Shown: positions 38,101 to 52,021, numbered from the stretch's first letter. The stretch: DNA of 64,000 nucleotides from Galerina marginata (GCA_023014335.1 JAECYW010000001.1:2914001-2978000); one strand, 5' to 3'. Numbers and translations: made by a program. The notes: a model not told the origin generated them from the letters alone.

Positions 38101-38554
38101 TGGTCGGTTCAGGAAATCGATGTCGGGATTTGCAGGAGCATCGTTAACTATAAAGGGGTTTGGAGGGCTGTCCGGGACAGGGTGAGGAAGATTGTCTGGA
38201 GTGAAGAATACGTTAACGTTAGAAAAAATCATTATTCATAAAATATTGTCACCTTGAGGGTTCTCGGCAACAATGGGCTCCTCAACAACTGGAGGAAGCG
38301 GCCCAGGTTGATTCGGAGGATCTGGCTGACGGCCGTTTCTTGTTCTCGGAGCAGCGGGCATGGCAGGTGGTTGCTCTACAGCCGGCGGGACTATGAATCA
38401 TCAGTAATTGGATCGCGCAACTGAGAAACAAAATGTAACACTTACCTTCCACTTGGAAGTTGATTTCTGCAGAGCCGTTAGCATGATGAACATTGGTGTC
38501 TTGCCCACCACGACCGCGTCTGCCGCGTCCTCTTGTTCCGCCTCGAGGAGCCAT
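35165..38554 (-). CDS. hAT transposase
   Basis: Cut-and-paste transposase acting in the nucleus on the element's own ends. Multi-exon, with introns of about 50-60 nt. The N-terminus has an RGG-like stretch (GRGRRGRGG) and a Pro-rich linker. A BED-type zinc finger follows (DIWTFFEDNETEEVRTCVFC, then RAHLFNEHIEQW). The catalytic core has SLTSDLWTDKNLSPFMAITA, GWITLDNASNNDTFM, CFPHIVNLACKAVLVAL and DVDTRWSSTLYMIERALLLE. The C-terminal dimerisation region has YPTFFAAALDYLAIQGSAVP CERVFSS followed by DRRSRIQEDLMEMLQMLKFS. Every exon I could join stays open, so the enzyme may be functional. The start ATG at 38554 begins the first open exon. Confidence 0.9.
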
Positions 38555-39460
38555 TTGGTTAGTTGGTAAAATTTGTCTCGAAGACGGCTTTATACAAATG
38601 GCTTATCTCTCGACGTCTTGCATGCCCGTCCACGGTATGCAGCCTTCCGCAGACCGTTTCTAGCTTCCAGATTACGTTTGTTACCGGCTTCTACCAATAG
38701 CAACTCTCAAAAGTCATCTATGACAGGGACACGAGCGAATAAAGAGTGTTCTGCGTTGTGTTTCTGACGCGACATGTTTCAATTTGACGATGAGGCACAA
38801 AAAAAAGACAGTGGTAAGGGTGTTGAGAGCTCGTATACGAAAAATGACGGAGGAGTGTCTAGATGAAACTTTGATTTAATGCAAAACCACGTTCCTAGAG
38901 AGAACATGAAGCGGTCAGAATGAACTCATTCGGGTGTACAACAATGTGTAGAGCAAGACACATACCTTCAGGTTTCCTTTGACAGCACTAAAAGCGCCCT
39001 GAACTCTCTGAACATCACCCAGAATCCATTAATATCATCAGACCCTCGTCCTCGAGTCGGACCTCGACTGCAACACATGTTAAAAATAATCAGGTCTCGT
39101 TCTAGTTTGAGTGAATCGGAAATACCTTAGGTACAAGCAACTGAAACACGGTACATACAATAAAGAAGGGCTTAATTCACGTTGAAAACGTAAGGAGAGG
39201 GTCGATTAGCGAAGGTGAACAGTGCGGAAGGGAAGGAAGAAGTGTTGCACGACGATATCAGCTTTCATCTTGCACTATCTACGCAGCTGATCAACCTGAC
39301 ACATCACTTACCAAATCGGGACTCAAACCGTTGGCTTAACCGGTTCGAACCACGTGCAAACCGGTTAGTTATGGTCCCAGACTGCGGCAAGCTGTGAACC
39401 AGCAGTTCGGAACCAGTGCCTTTTTTATTGGTTTGGTTTGCGGTTTAAATGAAACCGGAC

Positions 39461-39478
39461 CGGACTTCGGCAACACTA
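39461..39478 (-). repeat. hAT terminal inverted repeat, right
   Basis: Perfect inverted match to the left end. Between it and the transposase start lie about 0.9 kb of non-coding sequence with AACCGGTT words near 39335-39365. Confidence 0.92.
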
Positions 39479-39486
39479 GACCAGTC
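39479..39486. repeat. Target-site duplication, right
   Basis: GACCAGTC directly after the hAT right end, same orientation as the left copy. Confidence 0.93.
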
Positions 39487-39869
39487 GCATTGAAAAGTAT
39501 GTCAACACCCAAACCATTGCCGTCATCCTCAAAGTTGAGAGTCGCGCAACCGAAAAACGATAAACCTTCTCCAATAATGGCAGGGCTGCCAGAGTAAGTG
39601 AATACACCGAAGTGCATAATGTACCCTCCCCCTGAGTGAAGGATATATCGCGCACAGTACCCATTACCGTCAAGAGAATCCCCATAGACCGTGCCGCCAA
39701 TAAGAGTGGTGTCTGGAATTCCGGCGTGCGACTCAAATGGCGCGAATACAAGGGTTCGATCGAAAGTTGTTTGTTGGCTCATTGTTTAAGAAGGGTGGAT
39801 GCACAGATCGGTGTTGCTTCTGGGGTCGAGTGAGTTGGAGATGTGGAAATTGGAAGAAAAACTTCCTCA

Positions 39870-39877
39870 TATTTATA
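39870..39877 (-). promoter_or_regulatory. Probable TATA box of the interrupted gene
   Basis: TATAAATA on the minus strand about 90 bp before the ATG at 39782. Confidence 0.5.
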
Positions 39878-41877
39878 GCTCAAAGTAACTGGGTTGGCTT
39901 AGATTAAAAAGGAACCCCGAGTATCCCTTGTCAACAAATGAAGCAGCGTGAGCGCGGTGCAGACGCATGTTATTGGCCGTGACTCTCCATGAGCTGTTGC
40001 TGTTTAGATTGCTAATTTTGGCGAGTTGTGGGTGCACGCCATGCGCGTCTATTACCTGGCTCTTGACACTTTTTCCACAAATAAGTGGGGTGCGTCACGG
40101 TGGATTCCCGTCCTGTCAATGAGGTCTCTGGTTATCTGTTCTCAGACGAACGATTAGCCAATATATGGCCACTTAGAGGAGTTCGCAGAAAAACACCATA
40201 AAATAAACGAATAAAATAAAAATGAACGAGATGCACAGCAGGTGACGGCACTAATTAGTACTGGTATCGCCGTCAAACGACGCACTGAGCATGTGTTGAT
40301 AAATTTTTGGTGGGAGCACGAATCTGTCACCTGTGATAGTGGTTCCATAATAGTGTCATCACCATGATTCCATATCTAAGATCGATATATTACACCGCGT
40401 GGACCCACTGAGGGACCTGCAGCGAATAAGTGCTAAAAACATGAAAAGGAGAGGGAGTCAGGGTTTTGCTGTGCAATGTGTCATAACCAAATTAGGGACA
40501 TGCGCCTAAATAGGAATGCTCCGGTCCTCGGTTGTGGACACGTACTACCTAATTGGGATTTTCGCTGCCAGTCAGTACGCGAGGACCGCAGGACACAGGC
40601 ACCACCAGCGATGCAACAGCACTCGCAGTGACTCCACTCTTTGCCTTGACTCACGGTCCATTACCATAGACTTAGTCACCAGTGAGTGGAAGTTGTTGTT
40701 TGGTAGTGATGTTGGGATGCTTTCATCATTCTTTCTCCGAGTCTAGAACTTCCAGGCATTTGGTGGTAGGTGACTTAGGGGAATATCCGACAACAGTAAT
40801 AGTAACTCAAAGCTATTTCTTGAAACAGAAACAGGGGCAGTTGGTAACAAGTGGCTTAGTTAGTGCGAGGCGGATGGTTATAGTAATCATGACTCCCCTC
40901 TTTAAGTTCGTTAGGTAGATTTATCAGGTGTTGGGTTATTTAGGTGCGCCTGTGGCGCCTCAACATTTATTTTCCGTCTAGTTCACCGTGCACCTGGGAA
41001 TGTATGCAGAATATAATTCCTTATCCAGTCTTTGTCTGCTACTTGGGTCGGCTTATCAATCCTTCCGACTCTCCGGGATGATACCAAAGTGATAAGTCGC
41101 TCGATTTACTGTATATTCAAGCTAAATGTACGTTGAACGTGAGCGGCATGCTTTTTTAATGTCCTTTACTTACCTCTGACGTCTTTAGCCTCTTCCAGAA
41201 GCTCCGATGCTGGACTGGGTTTTCAAAAAGTGCAAGCGAGAGGAAATAGTACTAAGGGCCCTTCAGCTATTAATAACGGACCGGGAGAAAATAGAATTGG
41301 CGATTGATTGTTTTTTTTTTCAATCATTACCGCTGAATGTTTAGGTCAAGCGCATTTTGAGCGCGCTGACGTTCACGAGGGCGAGTTGTTCAATGTCGGT
41401 CTTGCCGTTTTCCTGTCATGATTTGGTGGCTCGTATTTGCATACCAGTGCCACTCAACTAATGATATCATGCTGCAGATCTGTGCTTAATGTGTGTAACT
41501 ATTACGGTACGCGTTTTAAAGGGAAGGTTCCCCTTTTCAAAGTTTGCACCCCATGCGCTTCAGCTCTATTAGATATTGGAAAACATCTAAAATCTGGCTT
41601 TAAGACTCTTTCAGCTCCCTGACGGCGACAGGGTAGGTGGATGGTGGTAGGTACTAGGTGGTGCAGCCCCTCTTCGATGTTCTATCCAAAGGTGACGAGT
41701 CCTATTTATAGGACTCGGCTGTCGGACTATAAAGTACACGTGGTCTGTGAGAGTAAACGTTAATCATTTTGAATCTTGATGGTCATCGACGCTCAATTAT
41801 GAGCCAATATACTTCTCTCTGGGATAGCTCCGCCAGCAACAACACCACAAGAAATTACAAAAGCTTCGACTTCGTCT
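39878..41877. other. Long intergenic region
   Basis: About 2 kb without a supported gene. It contains the word ACCGCGTGGACCCAC (40394-40408), shared with 23862-23876, and a TATAAA at 41728-41733 about 145 bp before the next gene. Confidence 0.45.
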
Positions 41878-43221
41878 ATGTCTCCTGTATTTCCTCAGGA
41901 AATTACTGATCTAGTTATCGATGAACTAGTCTGCATGAAGAACAAGAAAGCGCTGTCATCCGTTTCCCTCTCCTCCCATTCCTTTCTCCACCGGGTTAGA
42001 ACGCATCGCTTCCGCGTCATCGATATGGATCATTTTGTTTGTCCCAAACAAAACTCGGAAGGCTGGGCCGAATTCTATCAAATTCTGCTTCAGTCGCCTA
42101 CCATCGGAGCCTGCGTTAGAGAGATTTTCATCGGCAAGGTCTCCTACGAATGGTGTACGTGGAGGAGGTCCCTCCACGAATCATGGCCGTGTCCGAATCC
42201 ATCTCACAGGTCGGATTCCAAAGAGCGTCACATGCTAACTCATCCAACCGTTAACCAATACCGAAGGTGTCAAGCTTCACATTTCGACTTAATTTTCCCT
42301 TTGCTCACCTGTTTGCACGCCAACCGAGTCAATTACCGTGCCGTGGAACTTCTGAACCAGGACGACTGGCAGTTTTTTCCTACGGACAGTAGAAAAGCGA
42401 TTGCTTTAAATTTTTGCAAACCCTCTATAACCACTTTGACTCTGGGCTGGTTAAGGAACCTGCCTGTCTCCGTTCTAAAATCAATCCTCGAGTTACCTCA
42501 GCTCACTACCTTGCTTTTGGAGTATGTCCACGTTGACATGGATGAGCCAGTGGAAAACCGTGATAAACTGTACCTCACCAATCTTCGCACATTTGGTTTC
42601 ATATCCGAACAAGATCCCACTGAATCCGATATGAAAGATGTCCTGAAGTTAATTTTTGCATCTTCATCGCAGAGCTTGCGCAAGCTCACATGGTTCAACT
42701 ACCGGCTAATTGGTATGATTTCTTTTTGGACTTCTTGTATTGCAATTGACATTGGCAACTCTCTTCAAACAGACGACGCCCAGGTTAATCTAACGGATTT
42801 CCCCCTACTCAAGGTTTTCTCAACATCTTTCAAAGTCCGGCATTTTGGGCTTGCTATTTGGCCTCTTCTTCTAAAAATCAAAACTTCCCGCCAACTGACC
42901 ACCATCGAGGTTTTTGAGTTCTTTGGAATGGAAACTTACATTGCCATGGATACAATTGAAAGAGAAAAGGGTTCGTGGACGGAATTCGATGAATGTTTTG
43001 AAGATCCAGCTTTTGCAAAGCTCCGGGAGATACGATTCCTCTTCAGTCATTTTGTCACTGCTGAACAGAACCTTGTCTACCCGAAATTTTGTAGGTTCTG
43101 CACCACAGAAGAAACTGCATTGCAGTTTAAATCATTTTTCCCCAAGGCATGTGCTCGTGGTGTTGGATTCACCTATGGCCTCAGGCATGACCGCGAGGGT
43201 TCACCACTCTTTACTCTCTGA
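41878..43221 (+). CDS. F-box-like protein, intronless
   Basis: A 447-residue protein in one open frame. The N-terminus FPQEITDLVIDELVCMKNKK, followed by ALSSVSLSSHSFLHRVRTHR, matches the degenerate F-box found in many Agaricomycete proteins (P-x-E-I-x-D-x-I-I-D and a SLVSHSF-like word). The rest is a leucine-rich-like region without a sharp repeat. It is not a close relative of the tandem F-box pair at 10-14 kb. A role as an SCF adaptor is inferred from the F-box only. Confidence 0.72.
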   Translation: MSPVFPQEITDLVIDELVCMKNKKALSSVSLSSHSFLHRVRTHRFRVIDMDHFVCPKQNSEGWAEFYQILLQSPTIGACVREIFIGKVSYEWCTWRRSLHESWPCPNPSHRSDSKERHMLTHPTVNQYRRCQASHFDLIFPLLTCLHANRVNYRAVELLNQDDWQFFPTDSRKAIALNFCKPSITTLTLGWLRNLPVSVLKSILELPQLTTLLLEYVHVDMDEPVENRDKLYLTNLRTFGFISEQDPTESDMKDVLKLIFASSSQSLRKLTWFNYRLIGMISFWTSCIAIDIGNSLQTDDAQVNLTDFPLLKVFSTSFKVRHFGLAIWPLLLKIKTSRQLTTIEVFEFFGMETYIAMDTIEREKGSWTEFDECFEDPAFAKLREIRFLFSHFVTAEQNLVYPKFCRFCTTEETALQFKSFFPKACARGVGFTYGLRHDREGSPLFTL

Positions 43222-43454
43222 ATGTTTTCATTTTTTTTTTTGGAAATCATTATGCAGTAGCTCAACGTGATATGGACTCAGCATCAGAGGAAGAAATGAT
43301 ATAGAGCCAGCTTAAGGTACACCCATGGTCCATTGATGAAGAATTAAAGACGATGTGACTAATAATCAACTCTAATTCAAATTGACTACCTCGCAACCTA
43401 TTTTTCGTACCGTACACTTGCCTTCATGCAAAACGAGGGCAACCTGGTTTTCTA
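43222..43454. other. Intergenic
   Basis: 233 bp, 3' flank of the F-box-like gene. Nothing recognised. Confidence 0.4.
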
Positions 43455-43655
43455 ATAAGCAGCAAGCCAGAAGTGTTGATTACCGCGAATGACACCTCGT
43501 CTAAATCGAAGAAGAGGCGCCAGCAGTGCCAAGAGAGCTTGTCTTGAGTCTCTCATCAAGGACGCTAGCGAGCTGTCTATGAACGAAACCGTAAGAGAGA
43601 GCTGATGGCAATCCGAGTCGCTTCTGGATGAAGATCCCTCCATTCCGACAACTTC
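43455..43655 (-). pseudogene. Relic of the 3' part of the DUF4470/MYND gene
   Basis: The DNA aligns with 44465-44690 of the intact gene next door. On the plus strand, GACGCTAGCGAGCTGTCTA matches GACGCGAGCGAGTTATCCA there, and GCAGCAAGCCAGAAGTGTTG matches GCACTACAAGCCAGGAGCGTTG. On minus the peptide SFIDSSLASLMRDSRQ parallels SFMDNSLASRVKDATK. The zinc-finger cysteines are lost, so this copy is dead. Confidence 0.62.
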
Positions 43656-43670
43656 CTACAACTTCCTAAA

Positions 43671-44320
43671 CTGGCCGAAAATCTCTCCTGCAAGGCATCT
43701 CGTGATTAATATTGGTGTGGGATCGCACATTAAATTATTGAACAGTAAAGGCCTCAAAAATCGCCTGCACTCAATCACAGTTTTCAACCCTGTTTGTCCA
43801 TCTGACGATGGGAGGGTAGAGGGCGTCGAGTATGTATCTGGTAATATGACTGACGAGGGGAAATTGGCGAAGACATTTCAGAAGGTGAGCACTTGAGTAA
43901 TTGAGTACCCGGCACTCCGCCTTGGTACCTCACTGCGAGTCAGTTTCGACCTAGATGTCGTTCACCTACATCGCCTCTCCAATCCATGGCCTACCAGTCT
44001 CTCATCTACTATCGCGTAAACGCGGAAGGTACGCGGATCCAGATGGTGCTCTCCGCTTGCAAGGCTGCAGGAGTGAAGAAGCTTGTCTACACCTCCTCGA
44101 CCGGTGTCGTGTGGACAGGCGTCGACTTTGACGGCGTCGCAGAAAACGAGGTCGAGATCCCTTCCGTAGGGTATGACGCGTACCATCATACGAAAGCTCT
44201 CGGAGAACGTTTGGTTCTGGGACGAAAACGGCCACTGATGGAATGCAGGTCGTCGTCCTGCGTGTTTGCGGAATGATAGGGAGCATTGTGTTCCATTATC
44301 TCCCAGGTTAAAGATTCTCG
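43671..44320 (+). pseudogene. Truncated, start-less duplicate of the ERG26-like gene
   Basis: The DNA follows the gene at 32.9 kb from its start codon to inside its second intron. The ATG is replaced, and the Rossmann motif GGAGFLGSHI has become INIGVGSHIK. After a decayed intron 1 the copy stays strikingly conserved (AAGVKKLVYTSSTGVVWTGV, then YDAYHHTKALGER) until a frame change near 44220. Similarity ends in the region matching intron 2, so the second half of the gene was never included or has been deleted. Confidence 0.85.
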
Positions 44321-44385
44321 CATCGTGAAAAACCAAAGATACTATTCACAATATTCTACATCTTGTACACCAAATTCGGAATCGA

Positions 44386-47300
44386 CTACCCAGAGCCGCA
44401 GAGTGGCTTATGTGCTTTCCAGTGGCTTTTCTGACAAGACCGTGAGCAATACTTGGTTTTCTTGCAGGCACTACAAGCCAGGAGCGTTGGAGTGCCTGGG
44501 CCACCACACTTAGCGCAATGGGTCAATGAAGACAAATGTACATCGCTGCTTTTGTCTTTAGTTTCTTTTGTCGCATCTTTCACCCGCGACGCGAGCGAGT
44601 TATCCATGAACGAGAACGTAAAGAATGGGCTGATAGCCACCCGCGTGGCGTGCTTGTGAAGGACTTTCCACTCCGGCAGATTCGCAAATCGGCCCAGGTT
44701 TTTGCCCTTCCCGCAGCTGCAAAGCGGGCTGTTTTCTTCACCATCCAAAGCTACCGGGACACCTTTCGTCAGATATTCACAGGTTTCCAAATGTTTCCAG
44801 GTGCGACAACGTTCGGCGAGAGCAGGCAGTAGCATCCTCCATGCCCGTGTTTCGTCGTCAAGGGTTCCGATATGGTTCAAGCCCGCGAGCCTTTGGAGCG
44901 TTGGCAGCACTTTGTCGATGAGTCCCCGGTATAAGGGTACGACACAACAGTCGACGACGACGGTGTGCGAGCCTACATCCAACTTGATATCGTTGACGAA
45001 AATCAGGGCGTAAGGGCCTCCATCATTCGGATTCGACAGAGCGAATACTGCTAGGTCGCTCTTCAGGATTTTCAAGACCAGAGTGCTTGATAAATATCGT
45101 TGCGATGGATTCCTTGAGGTTAACAATCACGCCACGGTCCTGCTGGTTGGGTCGTTCTTTGACTGCCTTTTCACGTTCGGACATGGTGAACCCCATATGA
45201 GTGGATAGCCACTGTAGGTTGTTAGCCGTCATTGAGAATTGGAGGGCAGGAAGGCGATCTAGGTTAAGGTAATGGATGTTCAACAGGTTGATTGTCCCCC
45301 TTTGGACGAAAATGGGGAATGGGTTGAGTGAGAAGTCCAAGAAGTCGGTGTAATTGGCTCTGATAGGAGCTTCGATCTATTTCATAGGGTAAGGATATTC
45401 GTGCCTAAATGGATGAAACTGGCGATGGCGTACCTCAATGTAAGACGATTTACGGGCAATCCTGGTTTTGATTTGACTACCACGAACAGGGAACGGATAG
45501 ACAAATTGGTTGGCGTAGTCCTTGAAGGTGGCTAACACTACGCTGTCAACCACTGATGTTGTAGTGACAATAGCTCCTCCTGAGAGCAATTTTGCGTCTT
45601 CAGCACTCGTGACATTGTGTCGGACAGTCAAAGCTGTTGCTACACATCCAGAAGCATTAAAACTGACCGTAACCTTCTTGTCAGCATCGTCAGTGTACCT
45701 AGGTAGAGAAGGGAGGTTACGAATAAAGTCAACTTCGCCAGGATTGCCTGGACGATGCCGGACGAAATGAAGGTTGGTCGTGTCCGCCAACGTCGTCTCG
45801 AAGATAGTAAGCATCATGCCGAGCTTGGAAGCAAGTCCCATGCTACTCGGGGTACTCCGAACGTAAAGTCCAATCTCAGTAGACTGAGGTGTGTCCTTGA
45901 AGAGGATCCAGGACGGCATGTAGAACGTGACGATCAACGCAGAATCGCCATTCCATCCTCGTTTATCCTCGTTTATGACGACTTGAGTTTCGCTTCCAAC
46001 ATGGGAAACCATGATGTCTCCAAACACCGGTCGTATAACAGAATGGATGTTGTGAAACTGGGCTTGTTTGCCTTTTGATTCGCACTGAAGGATGGGTGTC
46101 AGAATTTCATCGGGGTCCATGTCTTCAAGGGGCTTAAGATGTCGCCGAGGGACCTTGAGGACAACACACATGATAGGTGGTATATCTTGCCATCCTTTGA
46201 ACCGGTCAGTAGGCTTACGCAGACTCTCCAAAAAGTCTCCTTGTAGGGTAGGCATCACATAGAGCTTCCGGAGGTAGAGCTGGCAAACCAGGTCTTGGTA
46301 ATTCGTAAGTCCCATCATAAGTGTACGGTCGCTTTCCACCAGGTCGAAAAAGAACTGACATCGCTTGCTCCCAATCAACCTCCACTCTCTCCTTCACGAG
46401 TGCGAATATCGTAACAAGGCTTGCCCGAAGATAATGAATCGAATCCTGTTTCTTCACACGTGATAAACCGATGTTTTGCCAGTTTATGGTCACGTTCTCA
46501 TCGTCGAACATCTTCAAGTAGACCGAGAAGAGGAACTCTGCCAATTTCTTCGCATCACAAACAAGAATAGGCGGTCCTTGAGCTGGTTCTTTAACGCCAG
46601 GGGAGCCTGCAATGACCGGTGACGGAATTTTCCATGAAATGAATTCGTGGTATTGGAGTGAACCAGTGAATGTAGAGGTAAATAATTCGTGTTTGTTGGA
46701 TCGTGTCGTGAAATGGGAAAGATTGGCAGCTGGTGCGATGCCCAACATGAGGGAAAGTGTAGCGACGTTTCCGCAACAGAGATCCTCCAATGCCGAAGTG
46801 GACTTCTCCTCAGGTGAGGATCGTAGGAGGGTATCGGTGTGTAAGACAGACCAGGGTTTTCTCTGAAGCAATGGCACGGTCACAAGGAGGATGTTAAGAA
46901 TCCCAGAATGATCTGTTAGATTGGACGTCTCGATAACGTTGAAGGAAAGCGGAGCTGAAGGCAAGGGAGTAAATGAATAATCCTCGGCATCAAGGTTGAT
47001 TTGAGATCCGCCCCAGGGGTAGGTGTATTCTCCAGTGTTGGTGCAGTTTGCCTTCATGGCAGGCGTGAAGTGCCCGACAAAAGGAGAGCGATTCTCCCAC
47101 AAAAAAGCGAATGACGATATTTGCACCTGCTCCTATAGAAACTCTCTTCTGGAATGATGATAACCAAGAACTAAACTGACCAATGGCGAAATCAACGAGG
47201 TCCTCGGTCTGTACACGGGACGGGGTTTTGGTGCCCTTGATCGAAGTCAAGATGGGTGCAAGATGAAAGGGCAGTATGGGATCAGTTCCATAGTGAACGT

Positions 47301-48145
47301 TGAACCGTTTTCCGGATAGGGAGTAAATGAATGTTGGGTTTGTGTGTGGAGTGCTGGACACCGGCATTTTAGATGATAGTGGTAACGCCTGTAGACCAAA
47401 ATGCGTTGTACGATTTTGGGCTTTCATCGTGAAAAGAAACAAAAAGTGGCCCAGCCGAACGCATCGAACTCATGATATTTCCGTCGTGCATTTGTCTGAC
47501 GGACTTCATGCCAGAGGTAAAGGACGTTCTAAGAGCTTTCTTCTCTGCCTCCGAGAGACTATGGGTGTCCAGATACAAGAGCCAGTGGCGCCGTACTTCT
47601 TCAAGAGAGTGGTTCGGTGCAGAAGCGAAGGTATCTGCCGTACTTGGAAGCTTTCCAAGACATCATGTTGGACGATACTTGAATAAGCGTGCGGCATTGT
47701 GCCAATAGAATGTCGTACGATGTATCATCTAAAAAGAAGTGGTAGAAAATTGACCACCCATGGGAAGATGCTACCCCATCTGCAGCCAAAGTGAGTAGGA
47801 GTATGTTTCGTGCTGATGAAAAGAATACAATTGGGGGTAGTGTATTTTAGAGATAGTGGAGAATTCCGCACCAAGAATAGCAGGTTCCCAATCACAACAA
47901 GTAACATCGAGCTTTCTGTACTCTTCTCTAACCATCAGTGGATTGATATAGGGAATGCGAAGATAAAACTTACCAGGAGCTAGATCAGTATGGACTGTGT
48001 ACAGGATTGATCTAGGGTCTCCGCAGGCAATGAGAAGGATTTCAGCGTTTTGCTCCGGCGAAAGTTCTTGGGTAAGGCAGGTTGGAGGCGTATTTCCAAT
48101 CGGATAAAAAAAGGTTTTCTTGGGCCAAAGTAGAGGGCTGGCCAT
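44386..48145 (-). CDS. DUF4470 and MYND-type zinc-finger protein
   Basis: A large multi-exon protein. The N-terminal DUF4470-like part starts MASPLLWPKKTFFYPIGNTP, then LTQELSPEQNAEILLIACGD, DPRSILYTVHTDL and EYRKLDVTCCDWEPAIL. The middle is long and helical (KRCQFFFDLVESDR, then PPIMCVVLKVPRRHLKPLED). The C-terminal MYND finger has all ligands: CAKCGG..CSACKKTKYCSRSC and HWKAHKPLC. MYND fingers bind proline-rich peptides; the role of these fungus-specific proteins is unknown. Frame changes near 46355 and 45085, without splice sites, are probably sequence errors because the protein continues on both sides. Relics of the same gene type flank it on both sides. Start ATG 48145 lies 80-90 bp from a TATA box. 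Confidence 0.8.
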
Positions 48146-48226
48146 TTTAAAGCAGTTGGGTGAACTTTGAGACGATTCGAGGGAGTGGTTTTGAAAACTG
48201 CTTCGTTGCGGCGTGTTCTTCCATGG

Positions 48227-48233
48227 TTATATA
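48227..48233 (-). promoter_or_regulatory. TATA box of the DUF4470/MYND gene
   Basis: TATATAA on the minus strand, about 85 bp upstream of the ATG at 48145. Confidence 0.5.
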
Positions 48234-48329
48234 GGCCGCAGGGTATAGCTACGGCACAAAAGCTCGTGGCTTAATCGATGGATATCGTGAGATAAGGGCT
48301 AGTAGAATATCACATAGGCGCTCGAGAAG

Positions 48330-48540
48330 CTCTAGCATCCTTGGTCATGTGCTAGTGAGGGATGGCAACGAGGCATGCGACGCCGAACACGGGCTGGAAG
48401 GACGAATAAATGCTGATGACTTTTGGGGCCGCCCAATTCACTTTGCAAAATTAGAGTTGAGATCTTGTCTGCTTCGACATCTTCCAAGCGCTTTAGATAT
48501 GACCTAGGGACCTTGAGGACGACACACACCACAGATAGTT
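48330..48540 (-). pseudogene. Relic of a second DUF4470/MYND gene
   Basis: The minus-strand peptide VCVVLKVPRSYLKRLEDVEA parallels MCVVLKVPRRHLKPLEDMDP of the intact gene (DNA 46080-46170). The following words DKISTLILQSE also align. Around it the frames are closed and no other domain is found, so only a middle fragment survives. The sequence up to about 48960 may contain further decayed parts. Confidence 0.65.
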
Positions 48541-49012
48541 TGAGGTGCTCTAAGATTCTGGGACGTCAAGTTCGCGTAGCATCGAATAAAATGTGTAATA
48601 GGCGCTTAAGACGGTATTCTGTCGGACCATGTGGTGGGTGTAGGCGCAATGAGGCTGATAGAGAAGTTTCCTAGAGTCATTTCTGAGAATTGCACGCTTC
48701 GCACCAGGAGATGTTGGAGAACTCACAGATTCCTATTCCTTGCAGTGCCACTGACCAGGGTTTGTCACGGATGGCATTTCGATTGACATTCGTTTATCTA
48801 TCATGGTGTTTAAAGCCAGGCGGCGAAAGATAGATGGAATTCGTAAAAGAGCGGCAGTGCATGTCAGGAAAGATGATATGACCTGTGTTGTAGTCAGGGC
48901 GAACAACGAGGAGCGCGGTGCGTGGGACAGGCGAGGCGGTACCGTTATAAGCAAGTCCCGCTAATTTGAGTCACTCAAACTTAGATTTTTCTTCTCTTTC
49001 CGTCCTACCATC
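48541..49012. other. Intergenic upstream of cullin-1
   Basis: About 470 bp. The last 60 bp are pyrimidine-rich (TTTTTCTTCTCTTTCCGTCC) just before the cullin ATG. Confidence 0.45.
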
Positions 49013-51755
<2,743 letters not shown>

Positions 51756-52021
51756 TTTCATAAATCTCTTTTTGGATTTTGAAACAGCACCAGCACTGCT
51801 TCGTGGCAAAGGCAGTTATAATAGTACCTTCCCTCTGCCACGCCCTATATTTCTTGCAACATCTATCCCAATCCACATCATAAACGCATAGTTCTCTCGC
51901 TTGTATACCATACGTAGATCGAAGAAGTCCCATAATTTCCAATGTTAATTGCTGATCTGAAATGTGAATATAGATTTCTGGGGAAAGAGGTACAAGGAGC
52001 TCTAGTGGGTAGAGTGACTAG

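Larger units (their letters stand above)
34984..39478 (-). mobile_element. Complete hAT-superfamily DNA transposon (4495 bp)
   Basis: Ends are perfect 18-bp terminal inverted repeats, TAGTGTTGCCGAAGTCCG, at 34984-35001 and (complement) 39461-39478, flanked by an 8-bp duplication. Behind them both ends are rich in CCGGTT/AACCGG-type words, probably transposase-binding subterminal repeats. A single multi-exon transposase gene fills most of the element in the minus direction. The identical TIRs, perfect duplication and open transposase indicate a recent insertion. It sits inside an exon of a host gene. Confidence 0.93.
34602..39782 (-). pseudogene. Small gene of unknown family interrupted by the hAT element
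   Basis: Coding sequence runs from ATG 39782 down to 39479, is broken by the transposon, resumes at 34983 or 34975 and runs to 34836. It then passes a 69-nt GT-AG intron (34835-34767) and ends at the stop 34602. Without the element and one copy of the target duplication the frame is continuous, about 205 residues. Landmarks: TLVFAPFESHAGIPDTTLIG, HSGGGYIMHFGVFTYSGSPA, GLGVDILFNATG before the insertion, SKPIGLFSTPEGRAYASILE after it, and GDLTLRTGSAPGERGFQMRY in the last exon. I do not recognise the family. There is no signal peptide or clear membrane segment; the beta-rich pattern suggests a compact fold. The frame shows no other damage, so the gene was probably intact until the insertion. Confidence 0.8.

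Noticed and set aside
39369..39478. Extension of the minus-strand frame from 39782 through the transposon end as a fusion protein
   Set aside because: The added codons are TIR and subterminal sequence; the host frame instead continues on the other side of the element.
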